Below are positions 1-7,407 of a stretch of 32,952 bases of DNA, piece by piece; the first letter of the stretch is position 1; each line of letters starts with the position of its first letter. Both the position numbers and the translations under genes were made by a program. Under the pieces are notes generated by a model that saw only the letters and a list, made by a program, of their open reading frames with translations, made no database searches and was not told the origin of the DNA. The DNA comes from Isoptericola sp042668085 (lineage in GTDB: Bacteria; Actinomycetota; Actinomycetes; Actinomycetales; Cellulomonadaceae), in the NCBI RefSeq assembly GCF_042668085.1, contig NZ_JBHVBO010000029.1, positions 1-32,952 of the forward strand. The letters are read 5' to 3'.

Positions 1-49
1 ACTGCTGCCCGGGCCCGGCGGGGACCGCGACGGGGAGGGTGCTCGTCAT
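1..49 (-). CDS. Start of a probable sugar ABC transporter permease (partial)
   Basis: Only the first 16 codons lie in the window. They begin at an ATG three bases after the stop of the solute-binding protein gene and read MTSTLPVAVPAGPGQQ. Too little is present to recognise a family. The role is inferred from position: actinobacterial sugar ABC operons usually run binding protein, permease, permease. A clear Shine-Dalgarno is not visible, which fits translational coupling to the preceding gene. Confidence 0.5.
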   Translation of the reverse strand, partial: MTSTLPVAVPAGPGQQ

Positions 50-52
50 GCG

Positions 53-1366
53 TCAGCTGCCACCGTTGAGCAGCGACGTCATCTCGTCGGCCGCCTTCGT
101 GCTGGCCGTCGCGACGTCCTCGCTCCCGGAGAGGATCGACTGCATCATCGTGCTCGTCGTGAGCTTGGCCTGCACGGCCCCGAAGTTCGGCGACACCGGC
201 ACGGACGCGCCGCCCTCGACGAACTGCTTCGCGAACGGGGCCACGAGCGGGTCGGTGCTCTGCAGCGTCTCGTCCATGAGCGACTTCTGCCCCGGGAAGT
301 AGCCGGCCTGCTCGCCCCACTTCGTGGCGAACTCACCGGTCGTCATGAGCTCGACGAACGCGAACGCCAGGTCCTTGTCCTCGGCCGTCTCGAACACGGA
401 CAGGTGCGAGCCGCCGAGCACCGACGGCGACATCCCGCCGTCCTTGCCGGGGATCGGGACGGCGGCGAACTTGCCGTCCATGTCCTTGTTCGCCTCGACG
501 ATGGCGCCCGGCGTCCAGGAGCCCATGACAGCCATGCCGACGTCGCCCTGGGCGAACGCGTCGAGCACGTCCGTCTCGCGCCAGGTGGTGGCGCCCGCCG
601 ACGAGTAGCCGTCCGCGGCGAGCCCGGTCCAGAAGCTCAGGCCCTCCTGCGCCTCGGGGCTGTCGAGCCCCGACGTCCAGGTCTCGCCGTCGAGCGTCGC
701 GACCTCGCCGCCGGCGCCCCACACCCACGGGTACACCGTGAACTCGGCGTCGCCCGGCACCGCGATCGCGGTCTTGTCCGGGAACTTCGCCTTGATGGCC
801 TGGGCCGCCGACTCGATCTCCGCCCAGGTCGTGGGCGGCTCGACGCCGGCCTGCTCGAAGATCTCCGTGTTGTACACGAGCGAGCGGACGCCGGCGTACC
901 AGGGCATCCCGTACAGCTGCTCCTCGTAGGTGCCCGCCTCGACGAGGCCGTCCACCAGGTCGTCGCCCAGCCCGGCCTCCGCGACGTAGTCGTCGAGCGG
1001 CGCGAGCGCGCCGGCGTCGGCGAACTCCGGCGTCCAGGTCGTGCCCGTCTCCGCCACGTCGGGCGTGGTCTGGCCGGCGATCGAGGTGACGAAGCGGTCG
1101 TGCGCGTCCGCCCACTCGACGAACTCGACGTTCAGCTCCGCGCCCGTCTGCTCCTTGAACGCCGTGCCGACCTCCTCGAAGAAGGCGTCCGCGCTCGGGT
1201 TCGTGCCCTGCATGATCCAGACGTCGAGGGTCTTGCCCTCGCCGTCGACCGTCCCGTCCCCGCCGTCGCCCGAGCCTCCGCTGCCGCACGCGGCGACGCC
1301 GAGCGCCACCAGCGCCGCGGTGGCCACGGCCCCCACGTTCCTGCGGGTCCACATGTCTCGACGCAT
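53..1366 (-). CDS. Lipoprotein solute-binding protein of a sugar ABC transporter
   Basis: A 437-residue extracellular family 1 (sugar) binding protein that would capture a substrate outside the membrane and deliver it to the permease starting downstream. The N-terminus is basic (RRDMWTRR), then hydrophobic, then a lipobox-like LGVAAC with Cys27 as the likely lipidated residue, followed by a Gly/Ser/Asp linker. The mature part shows the family pattern: KTLDVWIMQG near its start, GMPWYAGVRSLVYN in the middle, and GDVGMAVMGSWTPG later. I chose the ATG at 1366 because GGGAGG lies about 9 nt upstream; an earlier in-frame ATG at 1456 would put a long Arg-rich tail before the signal peptide. The substrate is not readable. 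The nearby BadF-type kinase and RpiR regulator suggest an amino sugar or chitin fragment, which is inference. Confidence 0.93.
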   Translation of the reverse strand: MRRDMWTRRNVGAVATAALVALGVAACGSGGSGDGGDGTVDGEGKTLDVWIMQGTNPSADAFFEEVGTAFKEQTGAELNVEFVEWADAHDRFVTSIAGQTTPDVAETGTTWTPEFADAGALAPLDDYVAEAGLGDDLVDGLVEAGTYEEQLYGMPWYAGVRSLVYNTEIFEQAGVEPPTTWAEIESAAQAIKAKFPDKTAIAVPGDAEFTVYPWVWGAGGEVATLDGETWTSGLDSPEAQEGLSFWTGLAADGYSSAGATTWRETDVLDAFAQGDVGMAVMGSWTPGAIVEANKDMDGKFAAVPIPGKDGGMSPSVLGGSHLSVFETAEDKDLAFAFVELMTTGEFATKWGEQAGYFPGQKSLMDETLQSTDPLVAPFAKQFVEGGASVPVSPNFGAVQAKLTTSTMMQSILSGSEDVATASTKAADEMTSLLNGGS

Positions 1367-1711
1367 CGTCGTCGTCCTCCCCCGGCGGCCGCTGGGCCGC
1401 CCTCCGTGGTGCGCGGCGCCGCCGTTGTCGCGGTCGCGCGCCGTACTCGCGGTCATGTCCTGCCGACGTCCTCGTCGTCCGGCGTGACGTCGTCGTCTCG
1501 CTGTCCTGCCGATCGCTGTGCTGATCCCTGTGATCGCTGCCGTGCGGGCGACACCCCGGCCTGAAAGGAAGTTCCCGGGTGTCGCTTCCCGAGGAAGATA
1601 ACTGACCGCACGCGGATAACGAAAGCCCCCGCACCAATTCGTGACGGGACGGTGACCTCGTCGGCGCGTCGCGGTGGGGCGGGGGCGGTGCGCGGGGTGC
1701 GCGCGGGCGGC
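1367..1711 (-). promoter_or_regulatory. Long upstream region of the binding-protein gene with a nested palindrome
   Basis: These 345 bases lie between the lipoate-ligase-like gene and the binding protein and contain no convincing gene. Two features stand out. A perfect 9-bp inverted repeat GCGACACCC/GGGTGTCGC occupies 1548-1556 and 1577-1585, and its loop holds the short palindrome GGAAGTTCC (1567-1575). Just upstream, in the direction of the gene, are AT-richer blocks including two GTTATC motifs (near 1590-1622), where a promoter could lie; TATCTT is a possible -10, with only a weak -35. The palindrome would then sit at or after the transcription start, a normal place for a repressor operator. 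Which regulator binds is unknown; the RpiR protein encoded at 3993-4880 is the nearest candidate. Confidence 0.45.
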
Positions 1712-2788
1712 TCAGGGCACCCGGTTGATCCAGGCAGGGTCGGCGAACTTCGTCCGGACCAGCTCCTCGGCGCGGTCCAGCTCCTCGGGCCGCAGCGCCG
1801 AGTCGACGGTCCGGTGGTGGGCCTTGAAGTGCGCCTCGAACGCGTCGACGATCTCGTCACGCGACATGCCGGTCTGCGACCGCAGGGGGTCGACCCGCTT
1901 GTTGGCGCTGGTGGTGCCCTTGTCGGAGAGCTTCTCGCGCCCGATGCGCAGCACCTCGAGCATCTTCGCGTTGTCGATGTCGTACGCCATCGTCATGTGG
2001 TGCAGGACGGCGCCGCCGGCCAGGCGCTTCTGCGCCGAGCCGGCGAGCTTGCCCGCGGGCGACGCGACGTCGTTCATGCCGGAGAAGTACGCCTCGACGC
2101 CGACGTCGTGCAGCGCGCCCAGCACCCACGAGTCGAGGAACGCGTACGACTGCTCGAACGACAGGCCGTCCACGAGCGACGCCGGCACCACCAGCGAGAA
2201 CGTCACGCAGTTGCCGGCCTCCATGAACATGGCCCCGCCGCCGGAGATGCGGCGCACCACCGTGACGTCGTGCTCGCGCACGCCCGCCGGGTCCACCTCG
2301 TTGCGCAGCGACTGGAACGACCCGATGAAGACGGCGCGCTCGTTCCAGTCCCAGAACCGCAGCGTGGGGCCGCGGCGCCCCTCGGCCAGCTCCTCGGTGA
2401 GCACCTGGTCCAGGGCGGCGAGGGTCGCCGGGGGCAGCGGGCCGGGGCGCAGCACCCCGAAGGTGTGGTCGTCCCACGTGGTGGCCAGCCCGAGCGCGCG
2501 GCGCACCGCGACCGCGACCGCCCACGCGTCGAAGCCGACCATCGTCACGCTGCCCGCCACGCGACCGTCCTGCTCGGCGATCCGCAGCCCGTCGTCGACG
2601 GCGCGGGCGAGCTCGCTCGTGGACGTCTCGCGCGGCAGCCCGGCGAGGGCGGAGTCGATGACCTCGAGGGCGTCGTCCGGCTCGAGGAAGAAGTCGCCGC
2701 TGAGCCTGACGTCGGCGAGCAGCCCGTCGCGCACGTCGAGGTCGACCGTCACGAGCTTGCCACCGGGAACCTTGTACTCACCATGCAC
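1712..2788 (-). CDS. Lipoate-protein ligase A family protein with N-terminal accessory domain
   Basis: A 358-residue protein expected to attach lipoate or octanoate to lysines of E2 subunits or GcvH, via an acyl-adenylate. The C-terminal two thirds is the LplA catalytic domain: RRISGGGAMF at 179-188 is the family motif, and AGKLAGSAQKR around Lys247 carries the conserved lysine. The first ~90 residues resemble the small accessory domain that follows the catalytic domain in E. coli LplA and is a separate protein (LplB) in some archaea, so the domain order is reversed. The start is a GTG giving MHGEYKVPGG, the usual beginning of that accessory domain. GGGGAC lies just upstream at short spacing. 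It is read toward the binding-protein gene, but a 345-base gap makes co-transcription uncertain. Confidence 0.85.
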   Translation of the reverse strand: MHGEYKVPGGKLVTVDLDVRDGLLADVRLSGDFFLEPDDALEVIDSALAGLPRETSTSELARAVDDGLRIAEQDGRVAGSVTMVGFDAWAVAVAVRRALGLATTWDDHTFGVLRPGPLPPATLAALDQVLTEELAEGRRGPTLRFWDWNERAVFIGSFQSLRNEVDPAGVREHDVTVVRRISGGGAMFMEAGNCVTFSLVVPASLVDGLSFEQSYAFLDSWVLGALHDVGVEAYFSGMNDVASPAGKLAGSAQKRLAGGAVLHHMTMAYDIDNAKMLEVLRIGREKLSDKGTTSANKRVDPLRSQTGMSRDEIVDAFEAHFKAHHRTVDSALRPEELDRAEELVRTKFADPAWINRVP

Positions 2789-2928
2789 GTCCCCACGGTA
2801 GCCGCGCCGCGGCCGCGGCGGAGGCGGCGTCGGTCACACCCGGTCGCGCCGGGTCCACCCGGCCCGGCTGGGCGAGATTGTTTTTGTGAGGTGCCCAACC
2901 AGAGAAAATCGCTGCCACACTGGGTCCC

Positions 2929-3996
2929 GTGACCGGCCACGACGTCCCCCTCGCGCCCGAGCACGTCGTCGCCGTGGACGTCGGCGGCAGCGGCGCCCGC
3001 CTCGTGGCCGTGCCCGCGCACACCGCCGGCGGCCCCGGAGGCGCCGGCAGCAGCGACGACGCACCCGTCACGCTCACCGGCCGCCCCGTCCGCATCACCT
3101 CCGCCGGGAGCGACGCGGCCGACGTCGTGGCCGAGCTGGTGGGCGAGCTCGCCGGTCGCCGGCCCGGGCTGCGCGTCGCCGCGGCCGCCGTGTCCGTCAC
3201 CGGGCTCCCCTCGCTCGTCCCCGACCCCGGCGCGCTGCACGACGCGCTGCGCGGTGCGGGCGCCCGGGCCACGGCCGTCGCCGCGGACGCGCTCGCCGCG
3301 CACCTCGGCGCCCTCGGCGGCCGCCCCGGTGCCGTGGCCGCCGTCGGCACCGGCGCCATCGTGCTCGCCACCGACCTGCGACGCCGGTGGCACCGCGCGG
3401 ACGGTTGGGGGCACCTGCTCGGCGACCTCGGCTCCGGCTCGTGGATCGGCGCGCACGGCCTCCGGGCCGCCGTCGCCACCCACGACGGGCGGCCCGGGCC
3501 CGCCTCCCCCACGCTGCTCGCCGCCGCGCTCGAGCGCTTCGGCCCGGTGGAGGGCTGGCCCGCCGCCCTGTACGGGCGCCCCGACCGCGCGCAGGTCCTC
3601 GCGTCCTTCACCCCCGCCGTCGCCGACGCCGCCGGCGCGGGCGACCTCGTCGCGAACGGGATCCTGCACGACGCCGGGACGCACCTCGCGGAGAGCCTCG
3701 CCGCCGCGCTGCGCCCCGGGATCCCGCCGCTCGCGGCCGTCACGGGCGGCGTCCTGCAGATCGGCGCGCCCGTGACGACCCCCCTCAAGGCCCGGCTGTC
3801 CGCCCTGCGTCCCGACGTGCGGCTCGTCCCCGCCGACGGGAGCCCCCTCGACGGCGCGGTGCGCCTCGCCCGTTCCCTCGTCGACCCCCGCGACGGCGGG
3901 CTCGTGGAGCCCCACGACACCTGGCTCACCGTCCGTGCCACCGGTGCCACCACCCACCCGTCTCCGGCGCCCGCCGGGAAGGAGATCCGCGCATGA
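2929..3996 (+). CDS. BadF/BadG-type ATPase, probable N-acetylglucosamine kinase
   Basis: A 355-residue member of the BadF/BadG/BcrA/BcrD ATPase family with an actin-like ATPase fold, which includes N-acetylglucosamine kinases. The first phosphate motif is VAVDVGGSGARLVAV near residue 14. AAVGTGAIVLATD and GDLGSGSWIGAHG in the middle match the second phosphate loop and the sugar-kinase signature. The GTG start has no visible Shine-Dalgarno, so it may be leaderless; TTGTTT at 2879-2884 and an A-rich stretch at 2903-2909 are only a weak promoter candidate. It overlaps the following RpiR gene by 4 nt (ATGA), so the two are translationally coupled. The sugar is inferred from family and neighbour, not from a diagnostic residue. 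Confidence 0.82.
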   Translation: MTGHDVPLAPEHVVAVDVGGSGARLVAVPAHTAGGPGGAGSSDDAPVTLTGRPVRITSAGSDAADVVAELVGELAGRRPGLRVAAAAVSVTGLPSLVPDPGALHDALRGAGARATAVAADALAAHLGALGGRPGAVAAVGTGAIVLATDLRRRWHRADGWGHLLGDLGSGSWIGAHGLRAAVATHDGRPGPASPTLLAAALERFGPVEGWPAALYGRPDRAQVLASFTPAVADAAGAGDLVANGILHDAGTHLAESLAAALRPGIPPLAAVTGGVLQIGAPVTTPLKARLSALRPDVRLVPADGSPLDGAVRLARSLVDPRDGGLVEPHDTWLTVRATGATTHPSPAPAGKEIRA

Positions 3997-4880
3997 ACGG
4001 TGACGTCCTCGTCCGGCTCCGCCAGGCCCTGCCCACGCTCCGCCCCGCGGAGGCGCGGATCGCCGCGGTCGTGCTCGACGACCCGCCCGGCGTCGTCGGC
4101 GCCACCATCACCGAACTCGCCGCGCGCGCGGGCACGTCGCAGGCGACGGTCGTCCGGTTCTGCCGCGCCGTCGGCTACGCCGGCTACCCCGAGTTCCGCA
4201 TCGACCTCGCGCAGGCCACGAGCCGGCGCGCCGTCGAGCTGGAGCGCTCCGGCATCGCCGAGGGCGAGATCAACCGGACCGACACCGCCACCGACGTCGT
4301 GTCCAAGATCGCCTTCCACGAGGCCCGGACGATCGAGGAGACGGCGCGCATGCTCGACCTCGACGCCCTGGAGCACGCCGTCGAGGCGGTCGCCTCGGCC
4401 CCCCGCGTGGACGTCTACGGCGCCGGGTCGAGCGGCCTCACGGCGCAGGACCTCGGCCAGAAGCTCACCCGCATCGGCATCGCCTGCTTCGCCCCCGTGG
4501 ACCTGCACGGCCAGCTCCAGTCGGCGGCCCTGCTGGGCGACGGGTGCGTGGCCGTCGCGGTCTCGCACACGGGCACCACGATCGAGACCGTGCAGGCGCT
4601 CACGCTCGCGCGCGACGCGGGGGCCATCACCGTGGCCGTCACGAACTTCCCGGCCTCGCCGCTGGCCGAGCTCGCCGACGTCGTCCTGGCGACGACGGCG
4701 CGCGAGACCCAGTTCCGCTCCGGCGCCATGTCGAGCCGCATCGCCCAGCTCGCGGTCGTCGACTTCCTCTTCGTCCGCGTGGCGCAGCGCCGCTACGACC
4801 GGACCACCGCCGCCCTCAAGGCGACCTACGAGGCCGTCCGGCCGCACCGCCTGACGAACGGCACCCGCAGCGCGCGCTGA
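3993..4880 (+). CDS. RpiR/MurR-family transcriptional regulator (HTH plus SIS domain)
   Basis: A 295-residue regulator. Residues 1-75 are the RpiR helix-turn-helix; TITELAARAGTSQATVVRFCRAVGY (38-62) covers the recognition region. Residues ~120-255 are a SIS phosphosugar-binding domain, with VDVYGAGSSGLTAQDLGQ and AVSHTGTTIETVQAL as the ligand-binding loops. A phosphorylated sugar would be the effector. The start is fixed by GGAAGGAG at 3977-3984 and by the ATGA overlap with the kinase gene, so the kinase product or a derivative of it may be the signal. Its stop codon lies inside the arm of a hairpin shared with cimA. Likely targets are this pair and the binding-protein transporter on the other side of the divergent promoter. 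Confidence 0.92.
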   Translation: MNGDVLVRLRQALPTLRPAEARIAAVVLDDPPGVVGATITELAARAGTSQATVVRFCRAVGYAGYPEFRIDLAQATSRRAVELERSGIAEGEINRTDTATDVVSKIAFHEARTIEETARMLDLDALEHAVEAVASAPRVDVYGAGSSGLTAQDLGQKLTRIGIACFAPVDLHGQLQSAALLGDGCVAVAVSHTGTTIETVQALTLARDAGAITVAVTNFPASPLAELADVVLATTARETQFRSGAMSSRIAQLAVVDFLFVRVAQRRYDRTTAALKATYEAVRPHRLTNGTRSAR

Positions 4881-4901
4881 CGGCCCGGCGGCGTCAGCGC
4901 G
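4873..4901. terminator. Bidirectional GC-rich hairpin between rpiR-type gene and cimA
   Basis: A perfect 10-bp inverted repeat CGCGCTGACG/CGTCAGCGCG with a 9-nt loop lies exactly between two convergent genes. No T-run follows on either side, so it resembles the U-less hairpins seen at many actinobacterial gene ends. The TGA of the regulator (4878-4880) and the TGA of cimA (4894-4896 on the other strand) sit in opposite arms and pair with each other. Confidence 0.7.
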
Positions 4902-6555
4902 GCTCGACGCCCGCGTGCACGAGGCCGTACACGTACGCGTCGATGAGCGCCTCCCACGCGGCCTCGATGACGTTCGGGCCGACGCCCACCGTGGACCACG
5001 AGTGCTGCCCGTCCGTGGTCTCGACCAGCACGCGGGTGGTGGCGTCGGTGCCCTGCTGGGCGTCGAGGATGCGCACCTTGAAGTCGATGAGCTCGAACTT
5101 CTCCATCTGCGGGTACACGCGCGTGAGCGCGCTGCGCAGCGCCTGGTCGAGCGCGTTCACGGGGCCGTTGCCCTCGCCGGTCGCGACGACGCGCTCGCCG
5201 CCGGCGTGCAGCTTCACCGTCGCCTCGGCGACGGCGTCGGCGTCCCGGCTCGCGGCGTCGTGACCCGGGTCGCGACCCGGCCCGCCGGCGACGGTCTCGA
5301 CGATGGTCCGCCAGCTCTCGACCCGGAAGTACGTCTGCCGGGTGCCGGTGAGCTCCTCGCGCAGCAGCAGCTCGAAGGACGCGTCGGCGGCGTCGAAGGT
5401 GTACCCCTGCGCCTCGGCGTCCTTGACACGCGTCGTGACGCGGGTGAGCAGCTCGCCCTGTCCGCTGAGGTCATAGCCCAGCTCGCGGCCCTTGAGCTCG
5501 ATCGACGCCCGCCCGGCCATGTCGGACACGAGCATGCGCATGTCGTTGCCCACGGCGGTGGGGTCGATGTGCTGGTACAGGTCCGGGTCGACCTTGATCG
5601 CGCTGGCGTGCAGGCCCGCCTTGTGGGCGAAGGCGCTCGCCCCCACATACGGCTGGCGCGCGTACGGGGAGATGTTGGTGATCTCCGCGACGGCGTGCGC
5701 GATGCGCGTCGCCTCCTCGAGGCCCCCGCCGGCGAGGGTCCGCAGGCCGTGCTTGAGCTCGAGGTTCGCGACGACGGTCACGAGGTCCACGTTGCCCGTG
5801 CGCTCGCCGTAGCCGTTCACGGTGCCCTGCACGTGCCACGCCCCGGCGGCCACGGCGGCCAGCGTGTTCGCGACGGCGCAGCCCGAGTCGTTGTGGGCGT
5901 GCATGCCGAGCAGGCGGTCCCCCGCGACGGCGTCGCGCCCGTGCGGCAGCCCCAGCGACTCGCGCACCTCGGTCACGACGTCGGTCACCCAGTGCGGCAG
6001 CATCCCGCCGTTCGTGTCGCACAGCGTGACCACCTCGGCGCCGGCCTCGAACGCCGCCTCCGCCGCGGCGCGGGACCACACCGGGTCGAACCGGTAGCCG
6101 TCGAAGAAGTGCTCGGCGTCCACCACGACGCGGCGCCCCTCGCCCACGAGGAACGCCACCGTGTCCGCGATCATCGCGAGGCCCTCGTCGGGGGTGGTGC
6201 GCAGCGCGCGCTCCACGTGCCGCACGTCCGACTTGGCCACCAGCGTCACGACCGGCGCCTCGGAGTCGAGCAGGGCGCGCACCTGCGGGTCGTCCCACGC
6301 GCGGGTGCCCGCCTTGCGGGTGGCCCCGAACGCCGCGAGCACCGCGTTCCTCAGCTCCAGCTCTTTCGCCGCCCGCCGGAAGAACTCGGTGTCCTTCGGC
6401 ACGGCGCCGGGCCAGCCGCCCTCGACGAAGCCGACCCCCAGCTCGTCCAGCAGCGGCGCGATGGCCAGCTTGTCCGCCACCGAGAGGTTCATGCCCTCCT
6501 GCTGCGCGCCGTCGCGCAGGGTGGTGTCGTACACGTGGAACGGGGTGGCGGTCAT
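4894..6555 (-). CDS. cimA: Citramalate synthase
   Basis: A 553-residue enzyme of the 2-isopropylmalate synthase/homocitrate synthase family that condenses pyruvate with acetyl-CoA to (R)-citramalate, opening a threonine-independent route to isoleucine. Residues 1-~290 form the TIM barrel. YDTTLRDGAQQEG (9-21) is the CimA-type version of the first signature, and MHAHNDSG near 218 supplies metal-binding histidines. The C-terminal ~140 residues form the LeuA-type dimerisation and regulatory domain, where isoleucine feedback would act. Length and the phrase FVEGGWPGAVPKD fit the long CimA subfamily, not LeuA. GGGGAG lies a few bases before the ATG. The 5' region contains a leader peptide and a terminator, so transcription is probably attenuated by charged Ile/Leu tRNA levels. 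Confidence 0.95.
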   Translation of the reverse strand: MTATPFHVYDTTLRDGAQQEGMNLSVADKLAIAPLLDELGVGFVEGGWPGAVPKDTEFFRRAAKELELRNAVLAAFGATRKAGTRAWDDPQVRALLDSEAPVVTLVAKSDVRHVERALRTTPDEGLAMIADTVAFLVGEGRRVVVDAEHFFDGYRFDPVWSRAAAEAAFEAGAEVVTLCDTNGGMLPHWVTDVVTEVRESLGLPHGRDAVAGDRLLGMHAHNDSGCAVANTLAAVAAGAWHVQGTVNGYGERTGNVDLVTVVANLELKHGLRTLAGGGLEEATRIAHAVAEITNISPYARQPYVGASAFAHKAGLHASAIKVDPDLYQHIDPTAVGNDMRMLVSDMAGRASIELKGRELGYDLSGQGELLTRVTTRVKDAEAQGYTFDAADASFELLLREELTGTRQTYFRVESWRTIVETVAGGPGRDPGHDAASRDADAVAEATVKLHAGGERVVATGEGNGPVNALDQALRSALTRVYPQMEKFELIDFKVRILDAQQGTDATTRVLVETTDGQHSWSTVGVGPNVIEAAWEALIDAYVYGLVHAGVEPR

Positions 6556-6594
6556 GCGGGACTCCCCAGGTCAAGAAGCTGAGCGTGCTGGTCA

Positions 6595-6653
6595 ACAAAA
6601 AAGACCCCCCGGGGTACGGAAGGTCTGCGCGTCCGGCGGGTGGCCGGACGCGC
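6595..6653 (-). terminator. cimA: Attenuator structure upstream of cimA
   Basis: Read toward cimA, a perfect 11-bp hairpin GCGCGTCCGGC/GCCGGACGCGC (6643-6653 with 6627-6637, loop of 5) begins at the leader-peptide stop. It is directly followed by AGACCTTCC/GGGGGGTCT (6618-6626 with 6602-6610, two G-U pairs, 7-nt loop) and a T-rich tail at 6595-6601, a textbook intrinsic terminator. The 3' arm of the first hairpin (GGACG) could instead pair with CGTACC in the terminator loop and stem, giving a plausible but weaker antiterminator. Confidence 0.82.
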
Positions 6654-6706
6654 TACAGAATGATGAGCGAGCGACGCTGGTGCGCGAGGCGTGTCATGGG
6701 CCACAT
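6653..6706 (-). CDS. cimA leader peptide
   Basis: A 17-residue open frame, MWPMTRLAHQRRSLIIL, ends 97 bases before cimA. Its last three codons are ATC ATT CTG (Ile-Ile-Leu) and are followed at once by a perfect hairpin and a T-tailed terminator, the arrangement of ribosome-mediated attenuators of branched-chain amino acid genes. Stalling at the Ile/Leu codons would mask the 5' arm of the first hairpin. GAGGGTG lies about 7 nt upstream of the first ATG. A second in-frame ATG at 6697 would give a 14-residue peptide. The tail composition matches the pathway product, supporting a regulatory role. Confidence 0.85.
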   Translation of the reverse strand: MWPMTRLAHQRRSLIIL

Positions 6707-6831
6707 GGTGCCACACCCTCGCGCGGGCCGGACAGGGCGTCCACGGCGTGGCACCGGACGCCCTCGCCCGTGCGACCGGCCCCGGGGTGTGGTCGGCTGG
6801 CACCGACACCCGAGGTCAGGAGGCAGCACCG

Positions 6832-7407
6832 ATGACCGACGCGCGACCGGGCGGCCCGACCGTCCCGAGGACGCCGACACCCGGCGTCCCGCCGGGCGGC
6901 GTCACCCCGCCCCCGTCCGTGGTACCCACCGCGGAGCCCGCCGACGCCTGGGACGCCCCGGCGCCGACGTCGCGCGGCCTGCTGGAGCTGGACCGCGGCC
7001 GCTACTGGTCCGGAGCGGCCGTGACCGTCGTGGTCTGCGCCGTGCTGGGGCTCGCCGCGTCGGTGGTCTTCGACAGCGCGTTCGACGTCGGCCTGCTCGG
7101 TCCCTCCCGCCTCGTGCCCGACGCCCCCGGGCTCGCCTGGGCGCTCACCGGTGCCCTGTTCGCCCTGCTCGCGGCCGTGGTGCTCCAGCTGCTCGTGCGG
7201 GTCGTGCCGCGGCCGCGGATGTTCTTCGGCTGGCTGGTCGCGCTGGTCACCGTGATCCTCGCGGCCCTGGCGTTCACGGGCCCGGGCGACGCCGCGTCGG
7301 CCGTCGTGACCGCCCTCGTGTGGATCGTGGTCGGGGTCGCCGTCTCGGCGATGCTCAACGGCGTGCTCGGCCGGACTCTCGTGCGGCCGGCTCGGCCGCC
7401 CAGGTGA
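6832..7407 (+). CDS. Four-helix membrane protein, DUF6069-like
   Basis: A 191-residue protein with a Pro/Thr-rich cytoplasmic-type N-terminus of ~55 residues and four hydrophobic segments at about 58-80, 101-126, 132-153 and 157-180. The layout and size resemble the actinobacterial DUF6069 family; no catalytic or transport motif is visible and I assign no function. AGGAGG lies 9 nt before the ATG, which fixes this start over an upstream in-frame ATG at 6691. It is divergent from the cimA leader. Its last 53 nt overlap the end of the convergent winged-helix gene, so both stop regions code on both strands. Confidence 0.85.
   Translation: MTDARPGGPTVPRTPTPGVPPGGVTPPPSVVPTAEPADAWDAPAPTSRGLLELDRGRYWSGAAVTVVVCAVLGLAASVVFDSAFDVGLLGPSRLVPDAPGLAWALTGALFALLAAVVLQLLVRVVPRPRMFFGWLVALVTVILAALAFTGPGDAASAVVTALVWIVVGVAVSAMLNGVLGRTLVRPARPPR

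Noticed and set aside
2778..4847. A 689-codon minus-strand frame opposite the kinase and regulator genes
   Set aside because: The composition is Arg/Gly/Ala shadow coding, while the plus strand has two clear protein families with a coupled start.
6556..6706. A T-box riboswitch upstream of cimA
   Set aside because: No T-box core sequence or specifier stem is visible, and the leader peptide plus terminator explains the region.
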